A stretch of 64,000 nt of DNA, from the NCBI RefSeq assembly GCF_003762925.1, contig NZ_RJUK01000001.1, positions 2,108,001-2,172,000 on the forward strand, written 5' to 3'. Positions 33,248-40,868 of the stretch are shown here, in pieces. A program made the position numbers and the translations under genes. The notes beneath the pieces were generated by a model. It saw nothing but the letters and a program-made list of their open reading frames with translations, searched no databases and had not been told where the DNA came from. The number at the start of each line of letters is the position of its first letter. Position 1 is the first letter of the stretch. The DNA is from Marinimicrobium koreense. Lineage in GTDB: Bacteria > Pseudomonadota > Gammaproteobacteria > Pseudomonadales > Cellvibrionaceae.

Positions 33248-33889
33248 TCAATGCAGACTGTTTACGGCCTCAGTGACCGGTTGGTTCAGCCCCTCCCGGC
33301 GGTGGATGACCTCCCCGTCGGCGTTGAGCAGCGCAATCACGTTGCTGTGGTCGTAACCGCCACTGGGATTTTTCCGGTAGCGGATACCCAGCAGCGCCGC
33401 CAGGGTGCGCACATCCGCCACCGAGCCGGTGGCAAAGTGCCAGGGCGTCTCCGTGGCCCGGAAATTGTGGGCGTACTCATTGAGCACCTCGACGGTGTCA
33501 TTTTCCGTATCGAAACTCACCAACAGTAAGGTCACGTTTTCGCGCTGCTCGGCGGACAACCCCTGATGGATGCGACGCACATCTTCCACCAGCACCGGAC
33601 AGGCCGTCGTGCAACTGGCGTACATCATGGTCACAATCACCGACTGTCCCGCCAGATCACTCAGGCGCAGTGTCTCGCCCCGGTGGGTCTGCCACGTGGC
33701 ATCGAACTGATGCAGCGAGCCCTCCGGGATGTCACTGGCCATTCCCAGAGGGGTATGGTGATCGTGGTGGCCGTGATGGTCGTGACCGCCGTGGTTCGCG
33801 TGGTCGCCGGCAAACGCCAGTCCAGCCAGCGCCCAGAGGCCCAGAGCTGCCAACCAATGCCAAGCCTTTGTGAAGCGGTTCATGTTCAT
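33248..33889 (-). CDS. SCO1/SenC family copper chaperone
   Basis: This 213-residue periplasmic thioredoxin-fold protein has a signal peptide (LAALGLWALAGLAFA) and then a His-rich stretch (HANHGGHDHHGHHDHH) suited to copper capture. The CTTACP motif (Cys 93 and 97) with the His in GGYDHSNVI is the Sco copper site. Sco proteins deliver copper to cytochrome oxidase CuA or, in denitrifiers, are linked to copper enzymes such as NirK and NosZ. Its position two genes after nirK points to copper loading of NirK, an inference from context. Confidence 0.92.
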   Translation of the reverse strand: MNMNRFTKAWHWLAALGLWALAGLAFAGDHANHGGHDHHGHHDHHTPLGMASDIPEGSLHQFDATWQTHRGETLRLSDLAGQSVIVTMMYASCTTACPVLVEDVRRIHQGLSAEQRENVTLLLVSFDTENDTVEVLNEYAHNFRATETPWHFATGSVADVRTLAALLGIRYRKNPSGGYDHSNVIALLNADGEVIHRREGLNQPVTEAVNSLH

Positions 33890-33903
33890 TCAGGTATCCT
33901 CAA

Positions 33904-34644
33904 TCAGGGGTAAACGCAACGGAAGCCGAGGTTGCTGGCGGTGGTTTCCGGAGCGTGGTTGCTGCGCATCTGGTAGCGCAGCAGGGTGGCGTAGTGAGCG
34001 CTGTCGTAGCGCAGTATGAGACGGCCGGTATCACCGCAGGAACCACCGCCAAAATCCACCCGATCGCCGTTGGCGAGCAGCAGCTGGTAGTCCTCCAACC
34101 ACTCATTCACGGGCCCGATAAAGCCCGAGAGCCCCAACGCCCGATCCTCGAAGGCTGCCGGACGCTGCTCACCGTACCAGGCGAACACAGCATTGGCGTA
34201 GTCTTCATCCGACAGGCCATTCAAGCGCCGCCGAAGGTCCACCAGATACTCCCACTGCACCAGACTGGGCAGGGTGCCGCCCTGGGCCTCACAGTAGGCC
34301 CGGGCCGCGTACCAGGACACCTGAACCACCGGCGCCTCTGGCGCTCCATCCGGGGTGACATCCGAGGACCAGCCGCGCAGGTAGCCGCCATCGTGAAACA
34401 GCCCCGCGACCGCCGAGCGACGCCAGTGGGGATGAGCCTCCACAAACGCCGCATAGTCCTCGCGGTTGACCGGGCGGGCATCCACCCGGAAGCTTGCCAC
34501 CCACTCGGTGCGGCGCTCCCGGTCGAGCAGCACCGGGTGTTCAAAATTGCCCTCCGGTACCACCACCGGCTCGGCCGCCAGGGCGGTGACGGTGCCGGCC
34601 AACAGGAGCCCGCCCCACAACCATTGTTTACACCACCCTGACAT
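33904..34644 (-). CDS. nirV: NirV-like SUMF1/formylglycine-generating-enzyme family protein
   Basis: This 246-residue exported protein starts at ATG 34644 behind AGGAGGAG, with a signal peptide LWGGLLLAGTVTALA. The SUMF1-like fold is visible in FRVDARPVNREDYAAFVEAHP, APVVQVSWYAARAYCEAQGGTLPS, GPVNEWLEDY and the end ASNLGFRCVYP. NirV proteins are regularly encoded beside nirK in denitrifiers; their exact role is unsettled. It is short for the family and the active-site cysteine pair of true formylglycine-generating enzymes is not evident, so it probably has a structural or assembly role. It lies 12 bases after nirK. Confidence 0.85.
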   Translation of the reverse strand: MSGWCKQWLWGGLLLAGTVTALAAEPVVVPEGNFEHPVLLDRERRTEWVASFRVDARPVNREDYAAFVEAHPHWRRSAVAGLFHDGGYLRGWSSDVTPDGAPEAPVVQVSWYAARAYCEAQGGTLPSLVQWEYLVDLRRRLNGLSDEDYANAVFAWYGEQRPAAFEDRALGLSGFIGPVNEWLEDYQLLLANGDRVDFGGGSCGDTGRLILRYDSAHYATLLRYQMRSNHAPETTASNLGFRCVYP

Positions 34645-34656
34645 CTCGCTCTCCTC

Positions 34657-35793
34657 CTACTGTGCCGGTGCGGCAATCAAGGCGCCGGCGGCGCCGCGCT
34701 CGGCGTCGTGGAACTCGTGATCCACCAGTTTGTACAGCCCGTCTTCCGGAACGATGAACTCCATCACCGCACCGTTACTGGCCCCCAGAAGTACGGTCTG
34801 CATACCGCGCCACTCGTTCTCCAGATTGCCCTCGTACCAGACCCGATCAAAGATGGCACCGATCACGTGGAAGCTGGAGGTGCCGTTGGGTCCGGCGTTC
34901 AGCACGTAGAGGCGCACCCGGTCACCTTTTTTGGCGCGCAAGGGCTGATCCATCAGGGCGGACACATGACCGTTAAAGGTCACGTGGCTGGGGTTGTTGG
35001 CCATGGCAGCCTGGTGATCATAGATATAGGACTCGCCCACCTGCTGCAGATAGAACTCGGACTGGGTAATCACGTATTCGTGATCGGCTTCCGTGGGGTA
35101 GCCCTCTTTGGGGGAAACCACCACCGCGCCGTACTGCCCCATGGCGGTGTGCATCAACACACTGGATGTACCGCAGTGGTACATGTAGACACCGGGATAG
35201 TTGGCCACCCATTCGAACTGGACGGTTTCCCCCGGCGAGATGCTGCGCCACTTATCATCGGCCGCCACGGTGCCGCTGTGAAAGTCCATGGAGTGAGGCA
35301 TGGGGGAAATGGCCGCCTCCGGCTTCTGGTAGGGGTTGTCCGACATCTGCCGGTAGAAAGGCGCGGCGCCCTTGCCGGGCTCGGACACCAGCACGGCCTC
35401 GTCGGAGCGGTTTTTCATGGTAAACACCACCCGGTCGCCCTCGCGCACGTGCAACACCGGACCAGGCACGCTGCCGCCAAAGGTCCAGGCGGTGTAACTC
35501 ACGCCCGGGGCCACCTCCACTTTCTGGGACAGGGTGTCCAGCCGGACCTGATGGGTTTTGTTGCCGGCGTAGTCGAGCTTGGCCAAATGGGGGGACGCGG
35601 TCATGGTATCGCCCACCACCGCATCGCCCCGGTAATCCTCGCGGAACACTTCGGCCTTGGGCATGCCGTAGACCTTGCCCTCGATTTCAAACTCACCGGC
35701 GGTTGCCATGGGCCCGGCCTGAGAACAGCCTACTAACGCCGCCAAGGCACTCACGCTCGCTCCCAGGGCCATCATTTTCATCATCTGTTTCAT
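34657..35793 (-). CDS. nirK: Copper-containing nitrite reductase NirK, lipoprotein
   Basis: This 378-residue enzyme reduces nitrite to NO. The N-terminus ends in the lipobox LVGC (Cys 23), so it should be a lipoprotein, as is AniA of Neisseria. Two cupredoxin domains follow. Type 2 copper and catalytic residues are visible: MPHSMDFH (His 167, Asp 170, His 172), His 206 in YHC, His 309 in SSFHVIG and His 359 in LVDHEF. Type 1 copper ligands are His 167, Cys 207 and His 215. The residue at the usual axial-Met position is Gln 220 (HTAMGQYG), with Met 218 nearby. About 30 extra residues precede His 167. A small cytochrome c gene lies 38 bases upstream, a likely electron donor. Confidence 0.9.
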   Translation of the reverse strand: MKQMMKMMALGASVSALAALVGCSQAGPMATAGEFEIEGKVYGMPKAEVFREDYRGDAVVGDTMTASPHLAKLDYAGNKTHQVRLDTLSQKVEVAPGVSYTAWTFGGSVPGPVLHVREGDRVVFTMKNRSDEAVLVSEPGKGAAPFYRQMSDNPYQKPEAAISPMPHSMDFHSGTVAADDKWRSISPGETVQFEWVANYPGVYMYHCGTSSVLMHTAMGQYGAVVVSPKEGYPTEADHEYVITQSEFYLQQVGESYIYDHQAAMANNPSHVTFNGHVSALMDQPLRAKKGDRVRLYVLNAGPNGTSSFHVIGAIFDRVWYEGNLENEWRGMQTVLLGASNGAVMEFIVPEDGLYKLVDHEFHDAERGAAGALIAAPAQ

Positions 35794-35831
35794 TGTTAAG
35801 TTCTCTCTATCAATTAATAAAATGGGTACCG

Positions 35832-36248
35832 TTAACGCAATGCACTGATATTGGCTTCGGATAGGGTCAAGTCACTACTGCCGTTGAGATCCGAAAGGAT
35901 GTAGGCCACCAAGTCGGCAATATCCGAATCACTGATGTGAGCCATGGACGGCATCACACTGTTGTAGGATTTTCCGTTCACTGTCAGCGGACCGGAAACG
36001 CCCTTGACGATGGCCTGCGCGATATAGTCGGGGTTGCCGGCCAGATTGGCGTTATCGGCCAGGGGAGGAAAGGCGCCGGGAATACCGGCACCGGCGGGCT
36101 GATGGCAGGCCTGACAATTCATCTGATAAACGGTTTTGCCGTTGGCCGGGTCGGCGGCGTGAAGGTTGAGGCTGAGGCTCGCCAGCGCCCCCAACAAACA
36201 GCGACCAAAGAAACCACGGCGGGACAAGGAAAAGGCGGGACACTTCAT
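35832..36248 (-). CDS. Small periplasmic cytochrome c (class I)
   Basis: This 138-residue protein starts at ATG 36248 with AGGTG upstream. Its signal includes SLSRRGFFGRCLLGALASLSL, which resembles a twin-arginine signal, unusual for a c-type cytochrome exported by Sec. The mature part starts DPANGKTVYQMNCQACHQPAG, with heme site CQACH, and has the distal Met in VMPSMAHISDSDIADLVAYIL. It heads the nirK operon with a 38-base gap before nirK and is the natural candidate for electron donor to NirK. A 27-bp palindrome lies 24 bases upstream of the start. Confidence 0.9.
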   Translation of the reverse strand: MKCPAFSLSRRGFFGRCLLGALASLSLNLHAADPANGKTVYQMNCQACHQPAGAGIPGAFPPLADNANLAGNPDYIAQAIVKGVSGPLTVNGKSYNSVMPSMAHISDSDIADLVAYILSDLNGSSDLTLSEANISALR

Positions 36249-36271
36249 GTAAACACCTCGATCTGCTACCG

Positions 36272-36298
36272 GGGAAATCGTACCTGTTACGATTTCCC
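36272..36298. promoter_or_regulatory. 27-bp palindromic operator candidate of the nirK operon / P450 gene
   Basis: Two perfect 11-base arms, GGGAAATCGTA (36272-36282) and TACGATTTCCC (36288-36298), are separated by CCTGT. It lies 24-50 bases upstream of the first gene of the nirK operon in the 255-base region divergent from the P450 gene. It does not fit the FNR/DNR, NarL or NsrR consensus. A second weaker dyad (GCGCCGA-N8-TCGGCGC, 36340-36361) lies next to it. Operator or mRNA hairpin near the start codon are both possible. Confidence 0.6.
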
Positions 36299-36503
36299 AC
36301 ACAGCTTCATCAGACCAGAAATTCAGGTGCCACACTATTGCGCCGATGGGTTATTCGGCGCCCCTCTGAAATGCCCTATTGGGGGTAGACGATGGGGATT
36401 GGGGAGTATTCCCGTAGGCTCAAGCGGGCAAGCGCCGTAACATGAAAGTAACAACCCATGAGAGCAGCAATCCTGAACAAACAATTCCCCCGGGAGGAGT
36501 TTC

Positions 36504-37667
36504 ATGACTGATCACCGCCCGACCTACGACTGGAACCCTCGCAGCGACACGGTTCTGGACAACCCCGTCGCCAGTTTCGATGACATGCGCCAACGCTGCC
36601 CGGTGGCCCGCAGCAAGTACATGGGGTGGTCCGTGTTTCGCCACGAGGATGTGCTGGCGGTGGTGACCGATCATGAAACCTTCAGCAATCAAGTTTCAAA
36701 GCACCGATCCGTTCCCAATGGAATGGATCAGCCCGAACACACCCCGTATCGCACACTGATAGAGCCTTTTTTTACCGATCAGCGCATGGCGCTGTTTGAA
36801 CCGGAGTGCCGCGACATTGCCGCCGAGCTGGCTCGAGCTATCGCCGGACGGAAGCAGGTAGATATTGTCGCCGAGCTGGCGGAGCCCTTCGCCTTGCAGA
36901 TCCAGTGCGCCTTCCTCGGTTGGCCCGACAGTCTGCAGGAGCCGCTGCGCGAATGGGCCCACGAAAACCACGAGGCCACGCTGGCCGGCGATCGGGAGGC
37001 CATGGCGGAAATTGCCCAACGCTTCAGTCGTTATATTCACGAACTGCTCGAAACCCGACGTGAGCAAGGCAATTGGGTGCCGGAAGATCCCACCACGGAA
37101 ATCATGCGCAGTACCATCGATGGTCAACCCATTCCCGAGAAAGATATCGTCAGCATTCTGCGCAACTGGACCGTGGGCGAAATCGGCACCATTGCCGCCT
37201 CGGTCGGCCTGTTGCTGAAATTTCTGGCCGACCATCCGTCGTTGCAGGCAACGCTGCGTGAGGATGTCGACCTAATTCCGGAAGCCGTGGACGAAATTCT
37301 GCGCATTCACGGCCCGCTGGTCACCAATCGGCGCAAAGCCACCGGCCCTGCCACGCTGCAAAGCCGCCAAATCGAAACCGGAGACCGGGTAACGGTCAAC
37401 TGGATATCGGCCAACCGGGATGAAGGCGTGTTTCCACAGCCCGATCAGTTCCGCTGGGGCCGCGACCAGAGCCAGAACCTGCTCTACGGTGCGGGCCTGC
37501 ACGTCTGCCCCGGCGCACCGCTGGCGCGGTTGGAGCTTCGGGTACTGATGGAGGCGTTATTACAGATCAGCGGCGCCTTTGCGCCGACGCCCGACAAGGC
37601 GCCGGTCAATGCGTACTATCCGGCCAGCGGTTACCAGCACCTGTGGTTGGATTTCGACGAAAGCTGA
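36504..37667 (+). CDS. Cytochrome P450 with atypical I-helix
   Basis: This 387-residue soluble P450 starts behind GGGAGGAG. The heme loop LLYGAGLHVCPGAPLARLE places the thiolate at Cys 335, and EILR is the K-helix ExxR. The C-helix has PEHTPYR. The I-helix reads NWTVGEIGTIAASVG (residues 221-235): the usual A/G-G-x-D/E-T oxygen-activation motif is replaced by VGEIGT, so the acid-alcohol pair is missing. Loss of the acid is also seen in fungal NO reductase P450nor (AGNAT). It is divergent from the nirK operon and followed by a peroxiredoxin. No ferredoxin or ferredoxin reductase gene is adjacent. NO-related, peroxygenase or isomerase-like chemistry are all open. Confidence 0.9.
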   Translation: MTDHRPTYDWNPRSDTVLDNPVASFDDMRQRCPVARSKYMGWSVFRHEDVLAVVTDHETFSNQVSKHRSVPNGMDQPEHTPYRTLIEPFFTDQRMALFEPECRDIAAELARAIAGRKQVDIVAELAEPFALQIQCAFLGWPDSLQEPLREWAHENHEATLAGDREAMAEIAQRFSRYIHELLETRREQGNWVPEDPTTEIMRSTIDGQPIPEKDIVSILRNWTVGEIGTIAASVGLLLKFLADHPSLQATLREDVDLIPEAVDEILRIHGPLVTNRRKATGPATLQSRQIETGDRVTVNWISANRDEGVFPQPDQFRWGRDQSQNLLYGAGLHVCPGAPLARLELRVLMEALLQISGAFAPTPDKAPVNAYYPASGYQHLWLDFDES

Positions 37668-37755
37668 CGCTGCGTGCTTCGTTATAACCGAACGCTATGG
37701 ATTAGACGGAAAGGTCATTTTACGACCGCCGGTGCGACCTTTATCATCCCCTCTA

Positions 37756-37771
37756 CTGACCGGTCGGTCAG
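37756..37771. promoter_or_regulatory. 16-bp palindrome upstream of peroxiredoxin gene
   Basis: CTGACCG-GT-CGGTCAG is a perfect dyad 79-94 bases upstream of the peroxiredoxin start, resembling TetR-type operators. No TetR gene is in the window, and a transcription terminator for the P450 gene is less likely because no T-tract follows. Confidence 0.4.
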
Positions 37772-37849
37772 GGCTTGTATTTGCCCGGTCCGGCCCCACT
37801 AACAATGATTCCATTCCATCATTTGTGTTCGATCCCGAAAGGAGGTCTC

Positions 37850-38509
37850 ATGGCCCTGCGTATTGGTAGCACAGCACCCGACTTTACCGCCCAAACCACC
37901 GAAGGCGAAATCAACTTCCACGAGTGGATTGGCGACTCCTGGGCGATCCTGTTCTCTCACCCGAAAGACTTTACCCCGGTGTGCACCACCGAGCTGGGTT
38001 ACATGGCCAAACTCAAGCCGGAATTCGACAAGCGCAACACCAAGATCATCGGTCTGTCGGTCGATCCGGTGGACAACCACGCCAAGTGGGCCAAGGACAT
38101 TGAAGAAACCCAGGGCACCGCACCCAACTACCCGATGATTGGCGACACGGATCTGAACGTGGCCAAGCTGTACGACATGCTGCCGGAAGATGAAGGCGCT
38201 TCCTCAGACGGTCGCACCGCCGCCGACAACGCCACCGTGCGCGCGGTGTTCATCATCGGTCCGGACAAAAAGATCAAAGCCCAGTTGATCTACCCGATGA
38301 CCAGCGGTCGCAACTTTGACGAGATTCTGCGTCTGTTGGAGTCCGTGCAGCTGACCAGCAAGCACACCGTCGCCACACCGGTGAACTGGAAAAATGGTGA
38401 AGACATCATCATTCCGCCGTCGGTCAGTGACGAAGACGCCAAAAAGAAATTCCCCGAAGGCTTCAAAACCCTCAAGCCCTACCTGAGAACGGCCAAGCAG
38501 CCGCAGTAA
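37850..38509 (+). CDS. 1-Cys peroxiredoxin (Prx6-like, AhpC/TSA family)
   Basis: This 219-residue cytoplasmic peroxidase starts at ATG 37850 behind AGGAGGT. The peroxidatic site is HPKDFTPVCTTELGYMAKL, with the Thr-x-x-Cys motif. Further features are KIIGLSVDPVDNHAKW, PNYPMIGDTDLNVAKLYDML and TVRAVFIIGPDKKIKAQLIYPMTSGRNFDEILR, all typical of the Prx6 subfamily with its long C-terminal domain. It detoxifies peroxides and perhaps peroxynitrite, fitting a neighbourhood that makes NO. The gap from the P450 stop is 182 bases, so it may have its own promoter near the 16-bp palindrome. Confidence 0.95.
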   Translation: MALRIGSTAPDFTAQTTEGEINFHEWIGDSWAILFSHPKDFTPVCTTELGYMAKLKPEFDKRNTKIIGLSVDPVDNHAKWAKDIEETQGTAPNYPMIGDTDLNVAKLYDMLPEDEGASSDGRTAADNATVRAVFIIGPDKKIKAQLIYPMTSGRNFDEILRLLESVQLTSKHTVATPVNWKNGEDIIIPPSVSDEDAKKKFPEGFKTLKPYLRTAKQPQ

Positions 38510-38518
38510 AAACGGTTA

Positions 38519-38549
38519 CACCGGCCGAGGCTGACCGCCCCGGCCGGTG
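38519..38549. terminator. Hairpin between convergent peroxiredoxin and porin genes
   Basis: CACCGGCCG pairs with CGGCCGGTG around a 13-base loop, just after the peroxiredoxin stop and before the porin stop. There is no T-tract, so a rho-independent terminator is uncertain. Confidence 0.35.
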
Positions 38550-38554
38550 ATCGG

Positions 38555-39913
38555 TCAGAACTGCCAGTTGATCTGGGCCGCCAGGATGTTGACCGAGCTG
38601 TCGAAGCTGCCGTCCAGAGTGTAGCTTCCGCCCAGAGGGGTGGGCTCAGTACGCTCCAGTTGAGCATCATCCACCAGCAGGTGAGCGTAACTCACATCCA
38701 TGGTGACCGAATCGAATACCTGGAAGTTGGCGCCGACGGCCAGCCAGGTACGATCCTCATCCGGAATTCTCGGACTGACAAACTCCGGATCGGTTTGCGG
38801 CGCCTCGTCCTGCGCCACACCAAAACGCAAGGTGAAGGTATCCGTCAACGCCGCGCTGGCGCCCAACGCCAGGCGAAGCGTGTCATCGTAACGCAGGTCC
38901 AGTGTGGCCACGTTCTCACCGTTATCAACATTATCAACCGCAATGGTCTGAATGCTGCTCCAGCGGGTTTGCGCAATGTCCGCGTGCAGGGTCCACACAT
39001 CATTCAACTGTTGCGAACCACTCAGGGTAATGGTATCCGGCAGCTCCGCCCCAGCATTGACCGGACCTTCCAGCCCGGTCAGCCCACTGGCACACAAGTC
39101 ACCGGTCGTCGGATTGCCCTCTAGCGGAGTAGGCACACCCGCACCGGGAACGCAGGCTGCGTTAAAGTCGAAGGCCGCAGAGCCATCCAGCGTAAAGTCG
39201 CCCCCCTGACGCCAAGTCAAACCCAACTGTGTTCCCGGGGCCGGTGTCCACAACACGCTGGCATCGAATACGATATCGTCATCATCCCCTTCAATGCTCG
39301 CACTACTGTCGGTGGCGGGATCCGGGCTGGCACCCAAGGTGGAATCAAACTGGCTTTGCAGGGTGACATCGATCATCTGATAGTTGATCCCCAAACCAAA
39401 GGCGATCTGATCGTTGGGTGCCCAGGCGCTGGTGAGGTTCAGGTTGGTGACTTCCAGTTCACTGAAGGTGGCGTCGTAGCGCCCCGGCCACTCGGTACCA
39501 AAGTCACTGGAAAGGCCAAAGGGACCGCCCGCGCCCAGGCCCAGGGTGAACTGCTCGGATACCGGAACGACCCAATAGGCATTGGGAATAAATCCGGTTT
39601 CGTCGGTGGTCCCGCTGCCTTGCACACGCACGGTATTACCCTGAATGACGTAATTGCTGCCGTCGTTGACGAAGTCCGCTTCGGTGAGCACGACGTTTCC
39701 ACCCAGGGTCAGGTTCTGACCGTCCAGACGTGCCATGCCCGCCGGATTGAAGTAGACCGTAGAGGCATCGGTAATATCCGACGCCGTACCGGCAAATGCC
39801 TTGCCCATGTGGGCCGGACTTTGCTCAAGCAGCTGGAATGAAGACGCCAGGGTTACCGACGGCAAACTCAGCAAGGACAGCGCAAAACAGGCGCGGAGCG
39901 CTTTTTGATCCAT
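38555..39913 (-). CDS. FadL/TodX/OmpP1 family outer-membrane transport protein
   Basis: This 452-residue protein starts at ATG 39913 behind AGGAGGAG. After a signal peptide (ALSLLSLPSVTLA) the mature part begins SSFQLLEQSPAHMGKAFAGTAS and DASTVYFNPAGMARL, the FadL N-terminal plug signature with the NPAG motif. The remainder is alternating beta strands ending in an aromatic residue (INWQF), as outer-membrane barrels do. FadL proteins pass long-chain fatty acids or other hydrophobic molecules. An insertion with two cysteines (NAACVPGAGVPT and TGDLCASGL) could be an extracellular loop with a disulfide. Confidence 0.92.
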   Translation of the reverse strand: MDQKALRACFALSLLSLPSVTLASSFQLLEQSPAHMGKAFAGTASDITDASTVYFNPAGMARLDGQNLTLGGNVVLTEADFVNDGSNYVIQGNTVRVQGSGTTDETGFIPNAYWVVPVSEQFTLGLGAGGPFGLSSDFGTEWPGRYDATFSELEVTNLNLTSAWAPNDQIAFGLGINYQMIDVTLQSQFDSTLGASPDPATDSSASIEGDDDDIVFDASVLWTPAPGTQLGLTWRQGGDFTLDGSAAFDFNAACVPGAGVPTPLEGNPTTGDLCASGLTGLEGPVNAGAELPDTITLSGSQQLNDVWTLHADIAQTRWSSIQTIAVDNVDNGENVATLDLRYDDTLRLALGASAALTDTFTLRFGVAQDEAPQTDPEFVSPRIPDEDRTWLAVGANFQVFDSVTMDVSYAHLLVDDAQLERTEPTPLGGSYTLDGSFDSSVNILAAQINWQF

Positions 39914-40013
39914 GGTATTCTCCTCCTGCGTACAGTGGTTATGTGTGTCAACGTCATCGAACTGTAGTGTAGCAGTTTCAAAACGCAAGCAACCGATCGT
40001 GAATGGAGGAATA

Positions 40014-40856
40014 ATGAGCGAGCACTCGTACACCCCACCCAAAGTCTGGACGCCAGACACATCGGCCGGCGGTAAATTCAGTGGCATCAACCGCCCCACA
40101 GCGGGGGCCCGTTTCGAGCGAGCGCTACCGGTTGGTAAGCACCCTCTGCAGCTCTATTCACTCGCAACACCCAACGGCGTAAAAGCGACCATCATGCTCG
40201 AAGAGCTTCTCGCTCGCGGAATTTCGGGAGCGGAGTACGACGCACACTACATCGACATCATGGAGCAAGATCAGTTCTCCAGTGGTTTTGTGGCGGTTAA
40301 TCCCAATTCAAAGATACCGGCCATGGTCGACCACAGTACCGATCCGGTCACACGGGTATTTGAGTCCGGTTCGATTCTGCTTTACCTGGCTGACAAGTTT
40401 CGCGCATTTATTCCCGACAGCATCGCGGGTCGCACCGAGTGTCTCAACTGGCTATTTTGGCAGATGGGCAGCGCACCCTTGTTGGGCGGCGGGTTTGGTC
40501 ATTTTTACGCCTACGCGCCGGAGCCTTACGAGTACCCCATCAATCGTTTTACCATGGAAGTTAAACGTCAGCTGGATGTGCTCGATCGCGAACTGGCGGA
40601 CAAAACCTATTTGGCGGGAGAGCAGTACAGCATTGCGGACATGGCCATCTGGCCGTGGTATGGCGAACTGGTGTTGGGGCGCCTGTACGATGCCGGCGAG
40701 TTTTTATCGGTGGATGAGTATCGACACCTGAAGCGGTGGGCGCAGGCCATCGATCAGAGGCCAGCCGTGCAGCGCGGGCGCAAAGTCAATCGCACCTGGG
40801 GCGAACCTCACGAGCAATTGCGCGAGCGCCACGACGCCGCGGATCTTGATGTGTAG
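40014..40856 (+). CDS. yghU: Glutathione-dependent disulfide-bond oxidoreductase YghU
   Basis: This 280-residue GST-fold protein starts at ATG 40014 behind GGAGGA. It begins with the YghU-specific N-terminal extension YTPPKVWTPDTSAGGKFSGINRPTAG, followed by a thioredoxin-like domain (HPLQLYSLATPNGVKATIMLEELL and SKIPAMVDH with VFESGSILLYLADK) and a helical domain (WLFWQMGSAPLLGGGFGHFYAYAPE and AGEQYSIADMAIWPWYGELVLG). YghU binds two glutathiones and reduces disulfides or organic hydroperoxides. It is divergent from the porin gene and converges with the SufT fusion gene. Confidence 0.94.
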   Translation: MSEHSYTPPKVWTPDTSAGGKFSGINRPTAGARFERALPVGKHPLQLYSLATPNGVKATIMLEELLARGISGAEYDAHYIDIMEQDQFSSGFVAVNPNSKIPAMVDHSTDPVTRVFESGSILLYLADKFRAFIPDSIAGRTECLNWLFWQMGSAPLLGGGFGHFYAYAPEPYEYPINRFTMEVKRQLDVLDRELADKTYLAGEQYSIADMAIWPWYGELVLGRLYDAGEFLSVDEYRHLKRWAQAIDQRPAVQRGRKVNRTWGEPHEQLRERHDAADLDV

Positions 40857-40868
40857 GGATAACCGACC

